Shown: positions 33,976-43,648 of the stretch, piece by piece
Numbering within the stretch: the first letter of the stretch is position 1
How the letters are laid out: each line of letters begins with the position of its first letter
Assembly (NCBI RefSeq): GCF_014534745.1
Contig: NZ_JACVVP010000021.1
Location: 1-64,000 of the forward strand
Direction of reading: 5' to 3'
DNA from: Flammeovirga sp. EKP202
GTDB taxonomy: Bacteria; Bacteroidota; Bacteroidia; Cytophagales; Flammeovirgaceae
Length of the DNA stretch: 64,000 nucleotides
Made by a program: the position numbers and the translations under genes
The notes under the pieces: model-generated
What the model was told of the DNA's origin: nothing
Database searches by the model: none
Seen by the model: only the letters and a program-made list of their open reading frames with translations

Positions 33976-35121
33976 ATGAGCATTTACTTAGATAGCGCAG
34001 CAAGTACTCAACTTGATCCACAGGTAAAAGAAGCAATGATCGCTTCAATGGATACCGTATTTGGTAATCCATCTTCTACACACGCACATGGTAGAGCCTC
34101 TAAGGCTGAGATTGAAAAAGCGCGTAAAATGATTGCTCAAAGTATTAATGCTTTACCTTCTGAAATCATTTTTACATCTGGCGGTACTGAAACAGATAAT
34201 GCAGCTATTAAAGGTCTTGTACAAGCTTATGGTTTGAAAAGAATCATCACTTCTCAGTTAGAGCACCACGCAGTACTTCATATCACAGAACACTTAGCAA
34301 AAGAAAACGGTATTGAATTAGTTTTCTTGAATGTAGATAAAAAAGGCAATCTTGATCTTGATCAGTTAGAAGCTCTTTTAGCAGAAAATGGTGAAAAGAC
34401 ATTGGTGACATTGATGCACTGTAACAATGAGATTGGAAACATCCTTGATATTCAACGTGTTGGTGAACTTTGCAAAACTTCAGGTGCATACTTCCATTCT
34501 GATACCGTACAAAGTGTGGGACACTTCCCCGTGGATGTAAAAGCATTGCATATTCATACGTTAGCAGGTGCCGCACATAAATTCCATGGACCAAAAGGTG
34601 CCGGTTTTATGTACATTAAAAAAGGAACTAAAATGCCTGCCTTGATCGAAGGTGGTGGTCAAGAAAGAGAAGTGCGTTCGGGTACTGAAAATGTATGGGG
34701 AATTGTAGGTTTGGCGAAAGCTTTAGAAATTGCCAATGCTGAAATGGATACTCATACTGCACATATCAAAGAAGTGAAAGACTATATGAGAACTCAATTA
34801 GTGGAACATATCCCTGGTGTTGAGTTTAATGGAATGAGTGATGACCTTGACAATAGTTTATATACTGTTTTGAATGTAAGCTTTCCTCCATCTCCTAAAA
34901 ACGGGATGCTTTTATTCGCTTTAGACCTTCAAAAAATCTCTGTATCTGGAGGTAGTGCATGTAGCAGTGGCGCCACTCAAGGCTCTCATGTTATAGCAGG
35001 TATCGGCGGGGATGCTGATAGAACTTCAGTTCGTTTCTCTTTCTCAAAATACAATACAAAAGAAGAAATCGATACTGTAGTCGTAAAATTGAAAGAAATC
35101 TTAGATCTAGTAGAGGCTTAA
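33976..35121 (+). CDS. Cysteine desulfurase (NifS/IscS family)
   Basis: A 381-residue PLP enzyme counted from the ATG giving MSIYLDSAASTQLDP; the longer frame upstream runs through the terminator and is not used. The PLP lysine is in AGAAHKFHGPKGAG and the catalytic cysteine in GGSACSSGATQG. It removes sulfur from cysteine to supply Fe-S cluster or tRNA sulfur. No iscU or suf genes are next to it, so its sulfur acceptor cannot be named. It is a single gene with its own terminator. Confidence 0.93.
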   Translation: MSIYLDSAASTQLDPQVKEAMIASMDTVFGNPSSTHAHGRASKAEIEKARKMIAQSINALPSEIIFTSGGTETDNAAIKGLVQAYGLKRIITSQLEHHAVLHITEHLAKENGIELVFLNVDKKGNLDLDQLEALLAENGEKTLVTLMHCNNEIGNILDIQRVGELCKTSGAYFHSDTVQSVGHFPVDVKALHIHTLAGAAHKFHGPKGAGFMYIKKGTKMPALIEGGGQEREVRSGTENVWGIVGLAKALEIANAEMDTHTAHIKEVKDYMRTQLVEHIPGVEFNGMSDDLDNSLYTVLNVSFPPSPKNGMLLFALDLQKISVSGGSACSSGATQGSHVIAGIGGDADRTSVRFSFSKYNTKEEIDTVVVKLKEILDLVEA

Positions 35122-35149
35122 TAGCCTATTAGTTCGAGTCAAAATATTG

Positions 35150-35181
35150 AAACACTCTGCTGAAAAGTAGAGTGTTTTTTT
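35150..35181 (+). terminator. Terminator after the cysteine desulfurase gene
   Basis: The stem AACACTCT / AGAGTGTT has a GC-pairing extension and is followed by seven T residues. Confidence 0.85.
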
Positions 35182-35182
35182 A

Positions 35183-35228
35183 TAAAAAAAATCATCATCT
35201 GTAAAAGTTTTAATTATTTACAGATGAT
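35183..35228 (-). terminator. Terminator of the YceI operon
   Basis: The perfect 12-bp stem ATCATCTGTAAA / TTTACAGATGAT is followed on the minus strand by a run of eight or nine T. It lies back to back with the facing terminator. Confidence 0.88.
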
Positions 35229-35242
35229 AATTAATAAGTATC

Positions 35243-35782
35243 TTAATTCGAGGAATGTAAGGCGCAAATAATTTTAATTTCGACCTCGTCTCCCACTGTA
35301 AATGTGCCCGTACCTTTACCTAAGTCATAATCTAAACGATTAATCTCAAACTTACCCACTAAAGTTGAACCATTAGCTGTAAATGGAATAGACACTTCTT
35401 TGGTTATGCCATGTAAAGTGAGGTTTCCTTTGGTCATATATTGATCTCCATTTTTAATGATTTCACTTGACTCAAAGCATATTTTGGGATATTTTTCAAC
35501 ATCAAAAAAGTCCTCATTTTTTAAATGTTTGTCTCTTTTCTCATTGTCTGTATTAACGGTAGATGCATCAATACAAACATCAAATTTTGCAGAGGATAAA
35601 TCATTTTCATCAAATTGAATACTACCACTCATTCCATTGAAAAATCCCTCAACAGTGTTTACTTTGAAATTACTGATCGTAAAATCAATTTTTGAGGCTG
35701 AAATATTTATTTCTTGGGCATGTCCTGTCAGGACGAAAAAGAAGAATGAGGTTAATAAGATTAGGGTTTTGTTATTCATCAT
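35243..35782 (-). CDS. YceI family periplasmic protein
   Basis: A 179-residue protein with a signal peptide ending at TGHAQ and a canonical YceI domain: FTISNFKVNTVEGFFNGMSGSIQFDENDLSSAKF, KRDKHLKNEDFFDVEKYPKICFESS and GNLTLHGITKEVSIPF are each recognisable in pieces. YceI proteins are lipocalin-like barrels that bind isoprenoids. It begins only 5 nt after the barrel gene at 35788, so the two form an operon. Confidence 0.92.
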   Translation of the reverse strand: MMNNKTLILLTSFFFFVLTGHAQEINISASKIDFTISNFKVNTVEGFFNGMSGSIQFDENDLSSAKFDVCIDASTVNTDNEKRDKHLKNEDFFDVEKYPKICFESSEIIKNGDQYMTKGNLTLHGITKEVSIPFTANGSTLVGKFEINRLDYDLGKGTGTFTVGDEVEIKIICALHSSN

Positions 35783-35787
35783 AATAT

Positions 35788-36468
35788 CTATTTAATGTTG
35801 TATCTAGCGCCAATTACCAAACCATCACTGACACCTCTAAACCTGTCATTGCCAGGTTGTAATTCAGTTGGAGTCATAAATTCAGTGAAGGTATGAGCAA
35901 AACCTAACTTCGCTGACCACTTTTTATTGAAGTGATACTGTACATAGAACTCAGAGCTTAACATACCAATATCATTCGCTCCAATCAGTAAAGCTGAAAC
36001 GTTGTTAGAAGAAGCTGTTGTAGCTTGAGAGCTTCCATTTCCTGTGTAAACTGCATCTTTGTCAGATCCAAAAGTATAACCTACAGCATCGATGTTCATA
36101 CCCACTTCAAACTTGCTCTTAATACGGTAACTCAAAGAAATATAAAGGACAATATTCGACTGACTAGGAGAGGCTATAGTTAAAGTATCTTGCTTATCAG
36201 ATTTTCCGAAATATTCTGGAGGAGCTGAGTAAAATTCCTTATTATCTTTACCTTGGAAGAAGGAATAGCGAAGTCCTGTTCCAAGAACGAATCTTTTCTT
36301 TTGTCCTAAGCCCCAAGAGTGACCTAGCGATAAAGATCCTACAAAGTCAGAACTGATTTGAACAGTCGCATCTGCATATAAATATTTTGAGGGTAATGTT
36401 TCAGCATCTTGTGCGTAAACACTCAAACAAAAAAAGGAAATGAATAGAGTTAATAACTTCTTTTTCAT
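35788..36468 (-). CDS. Exported beta-barrel protein in an operon with YceI
   Basis: A 226-residue protein with a signal peptide (LLTLFISFFCLSVYAQ) and strands typical of a small outer-membrane barrel (ATVQISSDFVGSLSLGHSW, NIVLYISLSYRIKSKFEVGMNID, SEFYVQYHFNKKWSAKLGFAHTF) closing with GLVIGARYNIK. No specific family is recognised. It is the first gene of a two-gene operon with yceI, which may mean a shared envelope role. Confidence 0.75.
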   Translation of the reverse strand: MKKKLLTLFISFFCLSVYAQDAETLPSKYLYADATVQISSDFVGSLSLGHSWGLGQKKRFVLGTGLRYSFFQGKDNKEFYSAPPEYFGKSDKQDTLTIASPSQSNIVLYISLSYRIKSKFEVGMNIDAVGYTFGSDKDAVYTGNGSSQATTASSNNVSALLIGANDIGMLSSEFYVQYHFNKKWSAKLGFAHTFTEFMTPTELQPGNDRFRGVSDGLVIGARYNIK

Positions 36469-36671
36469 AGTAAAAGTAAAAGTTTGGTTTTAAAAAATGT
36501 TTTGTGGCTACTGTTTTCCAATATTTTGAACAGTATCACAAGTAAGTCGTAGTTTTAGCATTTTACTGACAAAATATATTTAAAAATTTATGATCCAGTG
36601 GTTTGAGTGTAATTGCTATTCAAAGAATACCACCTAAGAAAGATGGTACTCTTTGTTAATCGAAGTATTAT

Positions 36672-37943
36672 TTACTTCCATCTGTATTCAGATCTTCCGT
36701 ATAATTCATGCTCAATTTCTAATAGTCGATTGTACTTCGCTATACGTTCACCTCTACAAGCAGAACCTGTTTTAAGATGCCCTCCATCCATTGCAACAGC
36801 AAAATCAGCTAAGAAAGTATCTTCTGTTTCTCCTGATCGATGAGATAAGAAATAACGCCACCCCGCTTCTCTACACATTCTCACCGCTTCAATAGTTTCG
36901 GTAACTGTCCCGATTTGATTGAGCTTGATAAGGCAAGAATTAGCAGCTTTTTTCTCAATGCCTTCTTTAATGTATTTGGTATTTGTAACGAAAATATCAT
37001 CACCAACTACTTCAATCTTATCTCCATATTTTGCAGTGAACTTAGCAAAACCATCCCAATCTTTTTCCGCTAAAGGATCTTCCCATAAAATGATCGGATA
37101 CTTTTCTAACCACTCTCCTGCTAAGTCGATTAAATCATCTGAAGTCATTTTACCTCTTCCTGACCAAACTAGATCATAGTTGTCCTTCAAATTAGAACAG
37201 AATGAATTAGCGGCATTATCAACGGCAATAGATAAATCCTCACCAGGCTTATACCCTGCCTTTTCTATGGCTTCAATAATTAGCTCGATTGCTGCTTCGT
37301 TACTTTCACAATCTGGAGCAAAACCTCCTTCATCACCTACACTTGTTGCTAATTTTCTTTCCTTCAAAATTCCTTTTAGAATATGAAATGTTTCTGCCAC
37401 ATAACGAAGTCCCTCTTTGAACGAAGGTGCACCATGAGGCACGAGCATAAACTCTTGGAAGTCTACACTGTTATCTGCATGTTCTCCGCCATTTAAAATG
37501 TTCATACAAGGTACCGGAATACGAACGGCGTTGGTTCCACCTAAATATTGATACAATGGTAAATCCAACGATCTTGCAGCCGCTTTTGCTACTGCCATCG
37601 ATACCCCCAAAATTGCATTAGCACCTAGCTTCGACTTATTGTCTGTGCCGTCTAATTCAATCATAGTGTAATCGATTTCTTTTTGCTGAGTTGCATCCAT
37701 TCCTTCCAAGGCATCCGCAATAGCGGTTATCACATTATCTACTGCTTTTTGAACACCCTTCCCTCCATACCTCTCATCACCATCTCTGAGTTCAAGTGCT
37801 TCATTTAGACCTGTAGATGCTCCCGATGGAACAGAGGCATACTCTCTTGTACCATCAAACAATTCTACATATACACGTACTGTGGGATTACCTCTTGAAT
37901 CTAGAATTTCAAGGGCATAGATTGATTCAATTAATGTGTCCAT
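36672..37943 (-). CDS. eno: Enolase
   Basis: A 423-residue enolase of normal length that converts 2-phosphoglycerate to phosphoenolpyruvate. Key motifs: [11 protein letters not shown] at the start, SGASTG loop, [11 protein letters not shown] with a catalytic Glu, metal-binding Asp/Glu in SIAVDNAAN and [11 protein letters not shown], the base Lys in [10 protein letters not shown], and [11 protein letters not shown]. All are intact. It is a lone gene with a -7 candidate just upstream. Confidence 0.96.
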   Translation of the reverse strand: MDTLIESIYALEILDSRGNPTVRVYVELFDGTREYASVPSGASTGLNEALELRDGDERYGGKGVQKAVDNVITAIADALEGMDATQQKEIDYTMIELDGTDNKSKLGANAILGVSMAVAKAAARSLDLPLYQYLGGTNAVRIPVPCMNILNGGEHADNSVDFQEFMLVPHGAPSFKEGLRYVAETFHILKGILKERKLATSVGDEGGFAPDCESNEAAIELIIEAIEKAGYKPGEDLSIAVDNAANSFCSNLKDNYDLVWSGRGKMTSDDLIDLAGEWLEKYPIILWEDPLAEKDWDGFAKFTAKYGDKIEVVGDDIFVTNTKYIKEGIEKKAANSCLIKLNQIGTVTETIEAVRMCREAGWRYFLSHRSGETEDTFLADFAVAMDGGHLKTGSACRGERIAKYNRLLEIEHELYGRSEYRWK

Positions 37944-37980
37944 AAATAGTTTTCGGATTAAGTAATTATGAGTACCAAGA

Positions 37981-37988
37981 CAAAATTA
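37981..37988 (-). promoter_or_regulatory. Putative -7 element of enolase
   Basis: Minus-strand TAATTTTG fits TAnnTTTG, about 38 nt before the ATG. No -33 match is present at 19 bp. The rest of 37989-38235 is AT-rich without recognisable sites. Confidence 0.45.
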
Positions 37989-38235
37989 TTTAATACTAAT
38001 TCTATTTATTTTTTTGCGATTACTTCCTTCAAAAAACTTTTAATAGAACCACTATTCATACGTTTTTTAGCGTTGTACTCACAAAAAATAAATTAGAATT
38101 AAATATGACCTATTTTTGACTTAGTACTTAAGTCTTTGTGCTCTATAAGTTAATTATAATTCGAAAACCTCCCATTATAAAATGAAATAAATTAACGATT
38201 TCATATCACTGATAATCAATTCAATTCATATAATC

Positions 38236-41200
38236 CTATTCCAACTCCCCTTCCGCTTTCATATACAGTGATTTCAACTGATCTAATGTTTCTTGAGTTG
38301 GGTTTTCCCACAATCCTCTTTGGATAGCTTCCAGCATTCTCTCCGACATATCTTTTAATGCCCACGGATTATGTTGACGGATAAATTTTTGATTTTTTTG
38401 ATTGAAAAGGTATTCTTCTGTGATCCCTTCATACATGAAATCTTCAATCAAATTAGTGGTTGCATCATAAGCGAAAAGATAATCCATAGTAGCGGCCATT
38501 TCGAAAGCACCTTTGTAACCGTGATCTCTCATGCCTTCCATCCATTTTGGATTAACTACTCTTGAGCGATATACTTTTAATAATTCTTCTTTAAGCGATT
38601 TGATTCTAGGTTGATCAGGACGGGAGTGATCCCCAAAGTAAGTGGTCGGCATTTCCCCTTTCTCCAAATTGACTGCAGCTGTCATACCTCCTTGGAATTG
38701 GTAGTAATCATCAGAATCTAAAAGGTCATGCTCTCGGTTATCTTGATTTTGAACCACAACTTCCACCATAGACAATCGCTTTCTGAAGGTCTCATGGGCT
38801 GACTTCCCTTCATTTCTTCTTCCTGTATACGCATAACCACCCCAATTGATATACACATTGGCTAAGTCTTCTTGTGTGTTCCAATTTTTCTCATCAATCA
38901 ATCCCTGCAATCCTGCTCCATACGCTCCTGGCTTGGAACCGAAAACTCTGTACAATGAACGTTCATAAGCCGTTTTCTCATCCAATCCTTCTTTCTTCCA
39001 ATCTTCTCTTTCTTTTTCAAAACGAGCTTTAATCGGGTTCATATCATACGGTTCTTCCAATTGAGCTACTTTCTCAATAGCTGAATTGAATAAAGAAATC
39101 ACATCAGGAAAAGCATCTCTGAAGAAACCAGAAATACGTAATAGAACATCGACTCTTGGACGCTTTAACTCCAAGGTTGAAATAACTTCAAAATCTTTTA
39201 CCCTTCGGTTCGCTCCCTGCCAAATTGGTCTGACACCCAATAATGCAAAAGCTTGTGCTATATCATCTCCACCTGTTCTCATGGTTGAGGTTCCCCAAAC
39301 GGAAATCGCTACTGAACTTGGGAACTCTCCCTCTTCCTGCAGGTATCTGTCAATGATATTCTGAGCACTTTTCACTCCCAAATCATAAACGGATGGAGAA
39401 GGAATTGTTCTTGTATCTACGGAATAGAAATTTCTACCTGTCGGTAAAATATCCAATCGTCCTCTTGTTGGGGCACCTGATCCGCCGGCAGGAATGTATT
39501 GTGCATTTAAGCCTTTGAGAAGGTGGTCTATTTCATTCCTTGTTTTTAGTAAAGTCGGGATCGTTTTTCCTTTGATAAATGAGACGACTTTTTGTGTTTC
39601 CTCACCATTATTTCCTTCTTGATTATGGATGATTCCCTCAATGATCGTCTTCGCTCTATTCTCCAAAACCTCTACTGCCTGACCTATCGTTCTGCATTCC
39701 ACTCCCATGATCGTTTGCTGTAATGCCGTTTCATAAACGGTATCCAATGGATCAAATGTTAATTCCAAATCAATGGCTAAGGCTTGTAAAATACTCTTGG
39801 TTTCTCCTTGAGGTAAGCGGTGCAATGCCACCAACATATCCAAGAACTTTTCTTCTTGTGGGAGTAAACCGAAAATATGCAATCCACCTCTGATTTGAGC
39901 TTCTTTTAATTCACATAAATAGCCGTCAATTACTTCTAATAAAGCGTCAATATCTTTCCCATCTTCATTCAAATCCACTCTTAAATGAGTAGAGTTGACA
40001 AGGTTTTCAATTTTTGCTTTGATTAAGTTCGCTCTTTTGGGATCTAGTAAAGCCGATTCATAAAATTCATCAATCAACAATTCCAATTGAAGCAACTCAC
40101 CATAATTTTCAGCCCTTGTCATCGGCGGAATTAAGTGATCTAAAATGATGGCATGATTACGTCTTTTGGCTTGTGTTCCTTCTCCTGGATCATTAATAAT
40201 AAAGGGATAGAAATGTGGTATAGCTCCCAATATTGCCGCTGGAAAACATGATTCCTTCGACAACGCCACACCTTTTCCCGGCAACCACTCCAAGTTGCCA
40301 TGTTTCCCTACATGGATGATCGCATCGGCTGAAAAGTAATACTGTACCCAAATATAATACGCCAAATAAGCGTAAGTCGGTAGTAAGTCAGGGGAGTGAT
40401 ATGTGGCTTGTAGATCGATATTATATCCTCTGTTGGGCTGAATACTTAAGAAGATATTCCCTAGTTTTTTTCCAGGGATAAGAAAATAGCCTTCTCTGTA
40501 ATTGGGGGATTTTGAAGGATGTCCCCATTGCTGTTCTATTTTCTCTCTTAAAGTTCTTGATAGTTGATTGTAGTGAGTATAAAAGTCTTCTTCTTTGATT
40601 TTAATTTCAGCCGATTTATAAGAAAGAGATTCTAATTCGTTGGTGACATTTTCAGTCAACAACTCCATCAATTCTTCGGTCCCTTCAGGAACATTTTCGC
40701 CTAAATCATACCCTGAGTTTTTTAAAGCATTTAATATTTCTACAGTACTCGCAGGTGTATCCAATCCTACTCCATTTGCCAAACGGCTATTTTTACTCGG
40801 ATAGTTCGGAAGAATAACCGCCACATTTTTCTGCTTGTTTTCTTTTTCTCCTAGTTGAATCCACGCCTTTGCATGTTCGGCCACAAACTGACAACCTTCT
40901 AAATGAGGCTCGAAATATACAATTTCAGAATCTGTCAACTCGTCCTTTTCCTTCGCTTCTTTGAAGGCAATTACTGAGGTAATGATCTTTCCATCCACTT
41001 CCGGCAAAGCGATATTCATGGCAATATCTGTTGGCGGTAAACCAAAAGTCCCTTCTTCCCACACTTGCTTATTACAACTCGCCAATATTGCTTGGATGAC
41101 GGGAACATTGAGTGTATCAAAAATTCCTTTGGTTTCATTGTCTTGAAAACCTTGTAATGAAAAGCCGGTCGTATTGATCAGTACATTAGGCGAAGCAATT

Positions 41201-41976
41201 TTACAATTTTCTAAAAGAGAAAAAATACGTTGCTGAATATCTTCATCACGATACGACAAGGCCATGCAAGTAATGGCTGTCACGCCTCTTCGTTCCAACT
41301 CTTCAGTCACTGCAATAAATGGATCAAGGTTATCAGCTAAGAAGTAACTTCTATAGCCTAATATCAATACCGTTGCCTTTTCTGTATGTGCTAAAGGTTG
41401 ATTGAGAATTCCCTTAGAAGGATGATAAAGGAATAAATCAGGAATACTTTCTTGGGCCTTGATTGGAAAATCGTACTCCAATGTTTCATTCATGATCAGC
41501 TTCAACACCTCTTTGGTATTTTCCTTTCCTCCCATCACAAAATACTGCCATATTTCGCTGACTTTTGAAAGTGGCAAAGTGGACATCTGCATCAATTCCA
41601 AATCAGGTTTATTATCACCCGGTAGGAAAATCACATCGATATCATTGTCCTCGGCATATTCAGCAATCGCTTCACACAAATAAGAAAAGTAAGCGGTTCC
41701 TCCCAATAATTTCAACACTACAACTTTGGCTTCTGACACTACTTCTTCGATATAGGTATCAATCGTCAATTCCTGCTTGAAATACGTCAAATTGGCTAAA
41801 CGTATACTGGGTAATTCGGCTTCTTTTTGATGTAATTCTTGATAGGCTTTGTTGACTGTGAATAATTCGGTGTCAGCTGCCGATAAGAAAAGAAGGTCTC
41901 CGGTAGATTGTTGGATATGGAAAACGCCTTCGTCATTAGGATTCCATCCTCCAGGAAGTGTTGAAATTAAATGCAT
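38236..41976 (-). CDS. cobN: Cobaltochelatase subunit CobN
   Basis: A 1246-residue CobN/magnesium-chelatase H-type protein of normal length. It shows the conserved core HVGKHGNLEWLPGKGVALS, the PTGRNFYSVDTRTIPSP segment, VWGTSTMRTGGDDIAQALALLG-like text (here AQAFALLGVRPIW) and the C-terminal NPKWMEGMRDHGYKGAFEMAATMDYLFAYDATT. CobN binds the corrin ring and inserts cobalt with ATP hydrolysed by an AAA+/vWA partner. The ChlI/ChlD-like fusion in the same operon is the natural partner. It is the last gene of the cobalamin operon, 18 nt after the MFS gene. In the classical view it works in the late-cobalt pathway, while most ring genes here are early-cobalt type. Confidence 0.93.
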   Translation of the reverse strand: MHLISTLPGGWNPNDEGVFHIQQSTGDLLFLSAADTELFTVNKAYQELHQKEAELPSIRLANLTYFKQELTIDTYIEEVVSEAKVVVLKLLGGTAYFSYLCEAIAEYAEDNDIDVIFLPGDNKPDLELMQMSTLPLSKVSEIWQYFVMGGKENTKEVLKLIMNETLEYDFPIKAQESIPDLFLYHPSKGILNQPLAHTEKATVLILGYRSYFLADNLDPFIAVTEELERRGVTAITCMALSYRDEDIQQRIFSLLENCKIASPNVLINTTGFSLQGFQDNETKGIFDTLNVPVIQAILASCNKQVWEEGTFGLPPTDIAMNIALPEVDGKIITSVIAFKEAKEKDELTDSEIVYFEPHLEGCQFVAEHAKAWIQLGEKENKQKNVAVILPNYPSKNSRLANGVGLDTPASTVEILNALKNSGYDLGENVPEGTEELMELLTENVTNELESLSYKSAEIKIKEEDFYTHYNQLSRTLREKIEQQWGHPSKSPNYREGYFLIPGKKLGNIFLSIQPNRGYNIDLQATYHSPDLLPTYAYLAYYIWVQYYFSADAIIHVGKHGNLEWLPGKGVALSKESCFPAAILGAIPHFYPFIINDPGEGTQAKRRNHAIILDHLIPPMTRAENYGELLQLELLIDEFYESALLDPKRANLIKAKIENLVNSTHLRVDLNEDGKDIDALLEVIDGYLCELKEAQIRGGLHIFGLLPQEEKFLDMLVALHRLPQGETKSILQALAIDLELTFDPLDTVYETALQQTIMGVECRTIGQAVEVLENRAKTIIEGIIHNQEGNNGEETQKVVSFIKGKTIPTLLKTRNEIDHLLKGLNAQYIPAGGSGAPTRGRLDILPTGRNFYSVDTRTIPSPSVYDLGVKSAQNIIDRYLQEEGEFPSSVAISVWGTSTMRTGGDDIAQAFALLGVRPIWQGANRRVKDFEVISTLELKRPRVDVLLRISGFFRDAFPDVISLFNSAIEKVAQLEEPYDMNPIKARFEKEREDWKKEGLDEKTAYERSLYRVFGSKPGAYGAGLQGLIDEKNWNTQEDLANVYINWGGYAYTGRRNEGKSAHETFRKRLSMVEVVVQNQDNREHDLLDSDDYYQFQGGMTAAVNLEKGEMPTTYFGDHSRPDQPRIKSLKEELLKVYRSRVVNPKWMEGMRDHGYKGAFEMAATMDYLFAYDATTNLIEDFMYEGITEEYLFNQKNQKFIRQHNPWALKDMSERMLEAIQRGLWENPTQETLDQLKSLYMKAEGELE

Positions 41977-41994
41977 GTTGAGAGAATAATTAAA

Positions 41995-42573
41995 CTAAGC
42001 AACCTTTACTTTTTCTGGTTCTGATATCACATATTCTTCCACCAATAAGGATAGAACACTTGATGCTAAAGAGAAAAATGCCATTAGTGAAAAGACTAAT
42101 GCAAAACCAAATTGCATGGCGAATAAGGCTCCGATGATAGCGGCGATGCCTTCTGATAGGGAACGGTAGCCGTAAAAGTGAGAATAGATACTTTTCTCTT
42201 TTCCTTTCTTCAATGACATGGCAATAATGGCACTCCATGAAGGATTAATGACAGTCTCACCTAGTGAGATGATAATCTGAATTAAGAAAACGTGAATAGG
42301 GCTACTGGCAAAAACATACAATCCATAACCTACACCCATTAGAGCATAGCCTATACACATCATAGCTCTTTTGCTCAGTTTGGTCTCATCTATTTTATCA
42401 AAAAGGAAATAGAAAATCCCTTTGAAAATGGCATATACACCTACGGCAATGCCGGCATCAATTAATGTACCTCCAATATTTTCTATAAAAATGGCATAAA
42501 TGGGAGCTAATAAGTTGGCTCCCATATGAGTGAAAATTGATGCTAGTAATAATAGTTTTATATTCTTATGCAT
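41995..42573 (-). CDS. Half-size MFS-like membrane protein
   Basis: A 192-residue protein with about six spans (LLLLASIFTHMGANLLAPIYAIFI, GIAVGVYAIFKGIFYFLF, GYALMGVGYGLYVFA and three more), equal to one six-span half of a major facilitator. No frameshifted remainder is visible on either side: the start overlaps cobW by 8 nt and cobN begins 18 nt downstream. It could act as a dimer, perhaps for cobalt, a corrinoid or a precursor, inferred from position only. Confidence 0.7.
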   Translation of the reverse strand: MHKNIKLLLLASIFTHMGANLLAPIYAIFIENIGGTLIDAGIAVGVYAIFKGIFYFLFDKIDETKLSKRAMMCIGYALMGVGYGLYVFASSPIHVFLIQIIISLGETVINPSWSAIIAMSLKKGKEKSIYSHFYGYRSLSEGIAAIIGALFAMQFGFALVFSLMAFFSLASSVLSLLVEEYVISEPEKVKVA

Positions 42574-43648
42574 GAGCTGTTGAAGCTAATTTTAAGTTTT
42601 TTCCTATTACTACTAAATGCGTTTTTCTTGTCTCTCCTTCTTTCCAAGGTCGATCAAAATAATAATCAAAACGATCACCTACCCCTTGTAAAATCATACG
42701 CATTGGTTTATTGGGAATATTGACAAAACCTTTGATTCTGTAGATCTCATTCTCCTTCACCAATTGCGTTAATTCTTTTACTAACTGCTTGATGTCTGCT
42801 GTTTCTGAATATTGCAGTAATTCCGTAGAAAGTGAATCGTCGTGATCATGATCATGGTGGTGATGGTGATCGTGACTATGGTCATGATGATGATGTTCAT
42901 GGTCGTGCCCGTGATCATGATCGTGGTGATGATGCTCTTCGTGAATAGAATGACGGTTTTCTACATCATCTTCAGCAGAAGCATCAAGACCAAGTAAAAG
43001 ATCATTGCTTACCTCACCGTTTACTACAGGAATAATCTTCGTATTGGCTCTGATTTTTTGCTGAACGAAAGAAGAAATCTCTTCAAATTTAGCATCATCA
43101 ACCAAGTCTCTCTTACTCACCAATACCAAATCAGCACAAGTCAATTGGTCTAGGAACAACTCTTCAATTGATGTCTCATGATCCAATGATTCGTCAGCTA
43201 ATCGTTGCTCTTGCACTCTTTGTCTATCGCAGAACTCACCAGTTGCCACACCCACTGCATCTACTACTGTAATTACAGAATCGATAGTAATATGAGGTTT
43301 TAAGTCAGGCCAATTTACTGCTCTTAATAAAGGCTTTGGCATTGCCAATCCTGATGTCTCAATCACAATATGGTCGATATCCTCTTTACGTTCTATCAAC
43401 TCCAACATTGCTGGTAAGAATTCTTCTTGTACTGTACAGCAGATACAACCGTCTGATAACTCGATCAAATTACACTCTTCATCACCGCAACCTGCTTTGA
43501 TGATCTCTCCGTCTACACCAACTTCTCCAAATTCATTGACGATCAATGCAATTCTCTTTCCGTTGGCATTATTCAACATTTGGTGTACTAAGGTCGTTTT
43601 TCCAACGCCTAGGAAACCTGTAACAATCGTTATTGGGATTTTTCTCAT
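42566..43648 (-). CDS. cobW: CobW-type metal chaperone GTPase with His-rich segment
   Basis: A 360-residue COG0523 GTPase. P-loop GFLGVGKTT is residues 11-19, the metal site GCICC is at 67-71, and SKRD serves as the G4 motif. Residues about 230-275 are almost only His and Asp with a few Gly and Glu, a likely metal store. The C-terminal CobW_C domain follows (IYRIKGFVNIPNKPMRMILQGVG). CobW proteins are thought to deliver cobalt to CobN using GTP. It overlaps cobO by 4 nt and the MFS gene by 8 nt. Confidence 0.93.
   Translation of the reverse strand: MRKIPITIVTGFLGVGKTTLVHQMLNNANGKRIALIVNEFGEVGVDGEIIKAGCGDEECNLIELSDGCICCTVQEEFLPAMLELIERKEDIDHIVIETSGLAMPKPLLRAVNWPDLKPHITIDSVITVVDAVGVATGEFCDRQRVQEQRLADESLDHETSIEELFLDQLTCADLVLVSKRDLVDDAKFEEISSFVQQKIRANTKIIPVVNGEVSNDLLLGLDASAEDDVENRHSIHEEHHHHDHDHGHDHEHHHHDHSHDHHHHHDHDHDDSLSTELLQYSETADIKQLVKELTQLVKENEIYRIKGFVNIPNKPMRMILQGVGDRFDYYFDRPWKEGETRKTHLVVIGKNLKLASTAHA

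Noticed and set aside
36610-36655. Imperfect hairpin after enolase as terminator
   Set aside because: The stem has a mismatch and there is no T run on the minus strand.
41990-42238. Reading frame opposite to normal use inside the MFS gene
   Set aside because: It is a shadow in another frame of the membrane-protein gene, with no own start context.
41995-42573. MFS gene as frameshifted pseudogene
   Set aside because: Neighbouring genes overlap or abut it, leaving no room for a lost second half, and the frame is clean.
42842-42945. Tandem-repeat DNA of CAT/ATG/GTG triplets
   Set aside because: It is the His/Asp codon run of the CobW gene, in frame throughout.
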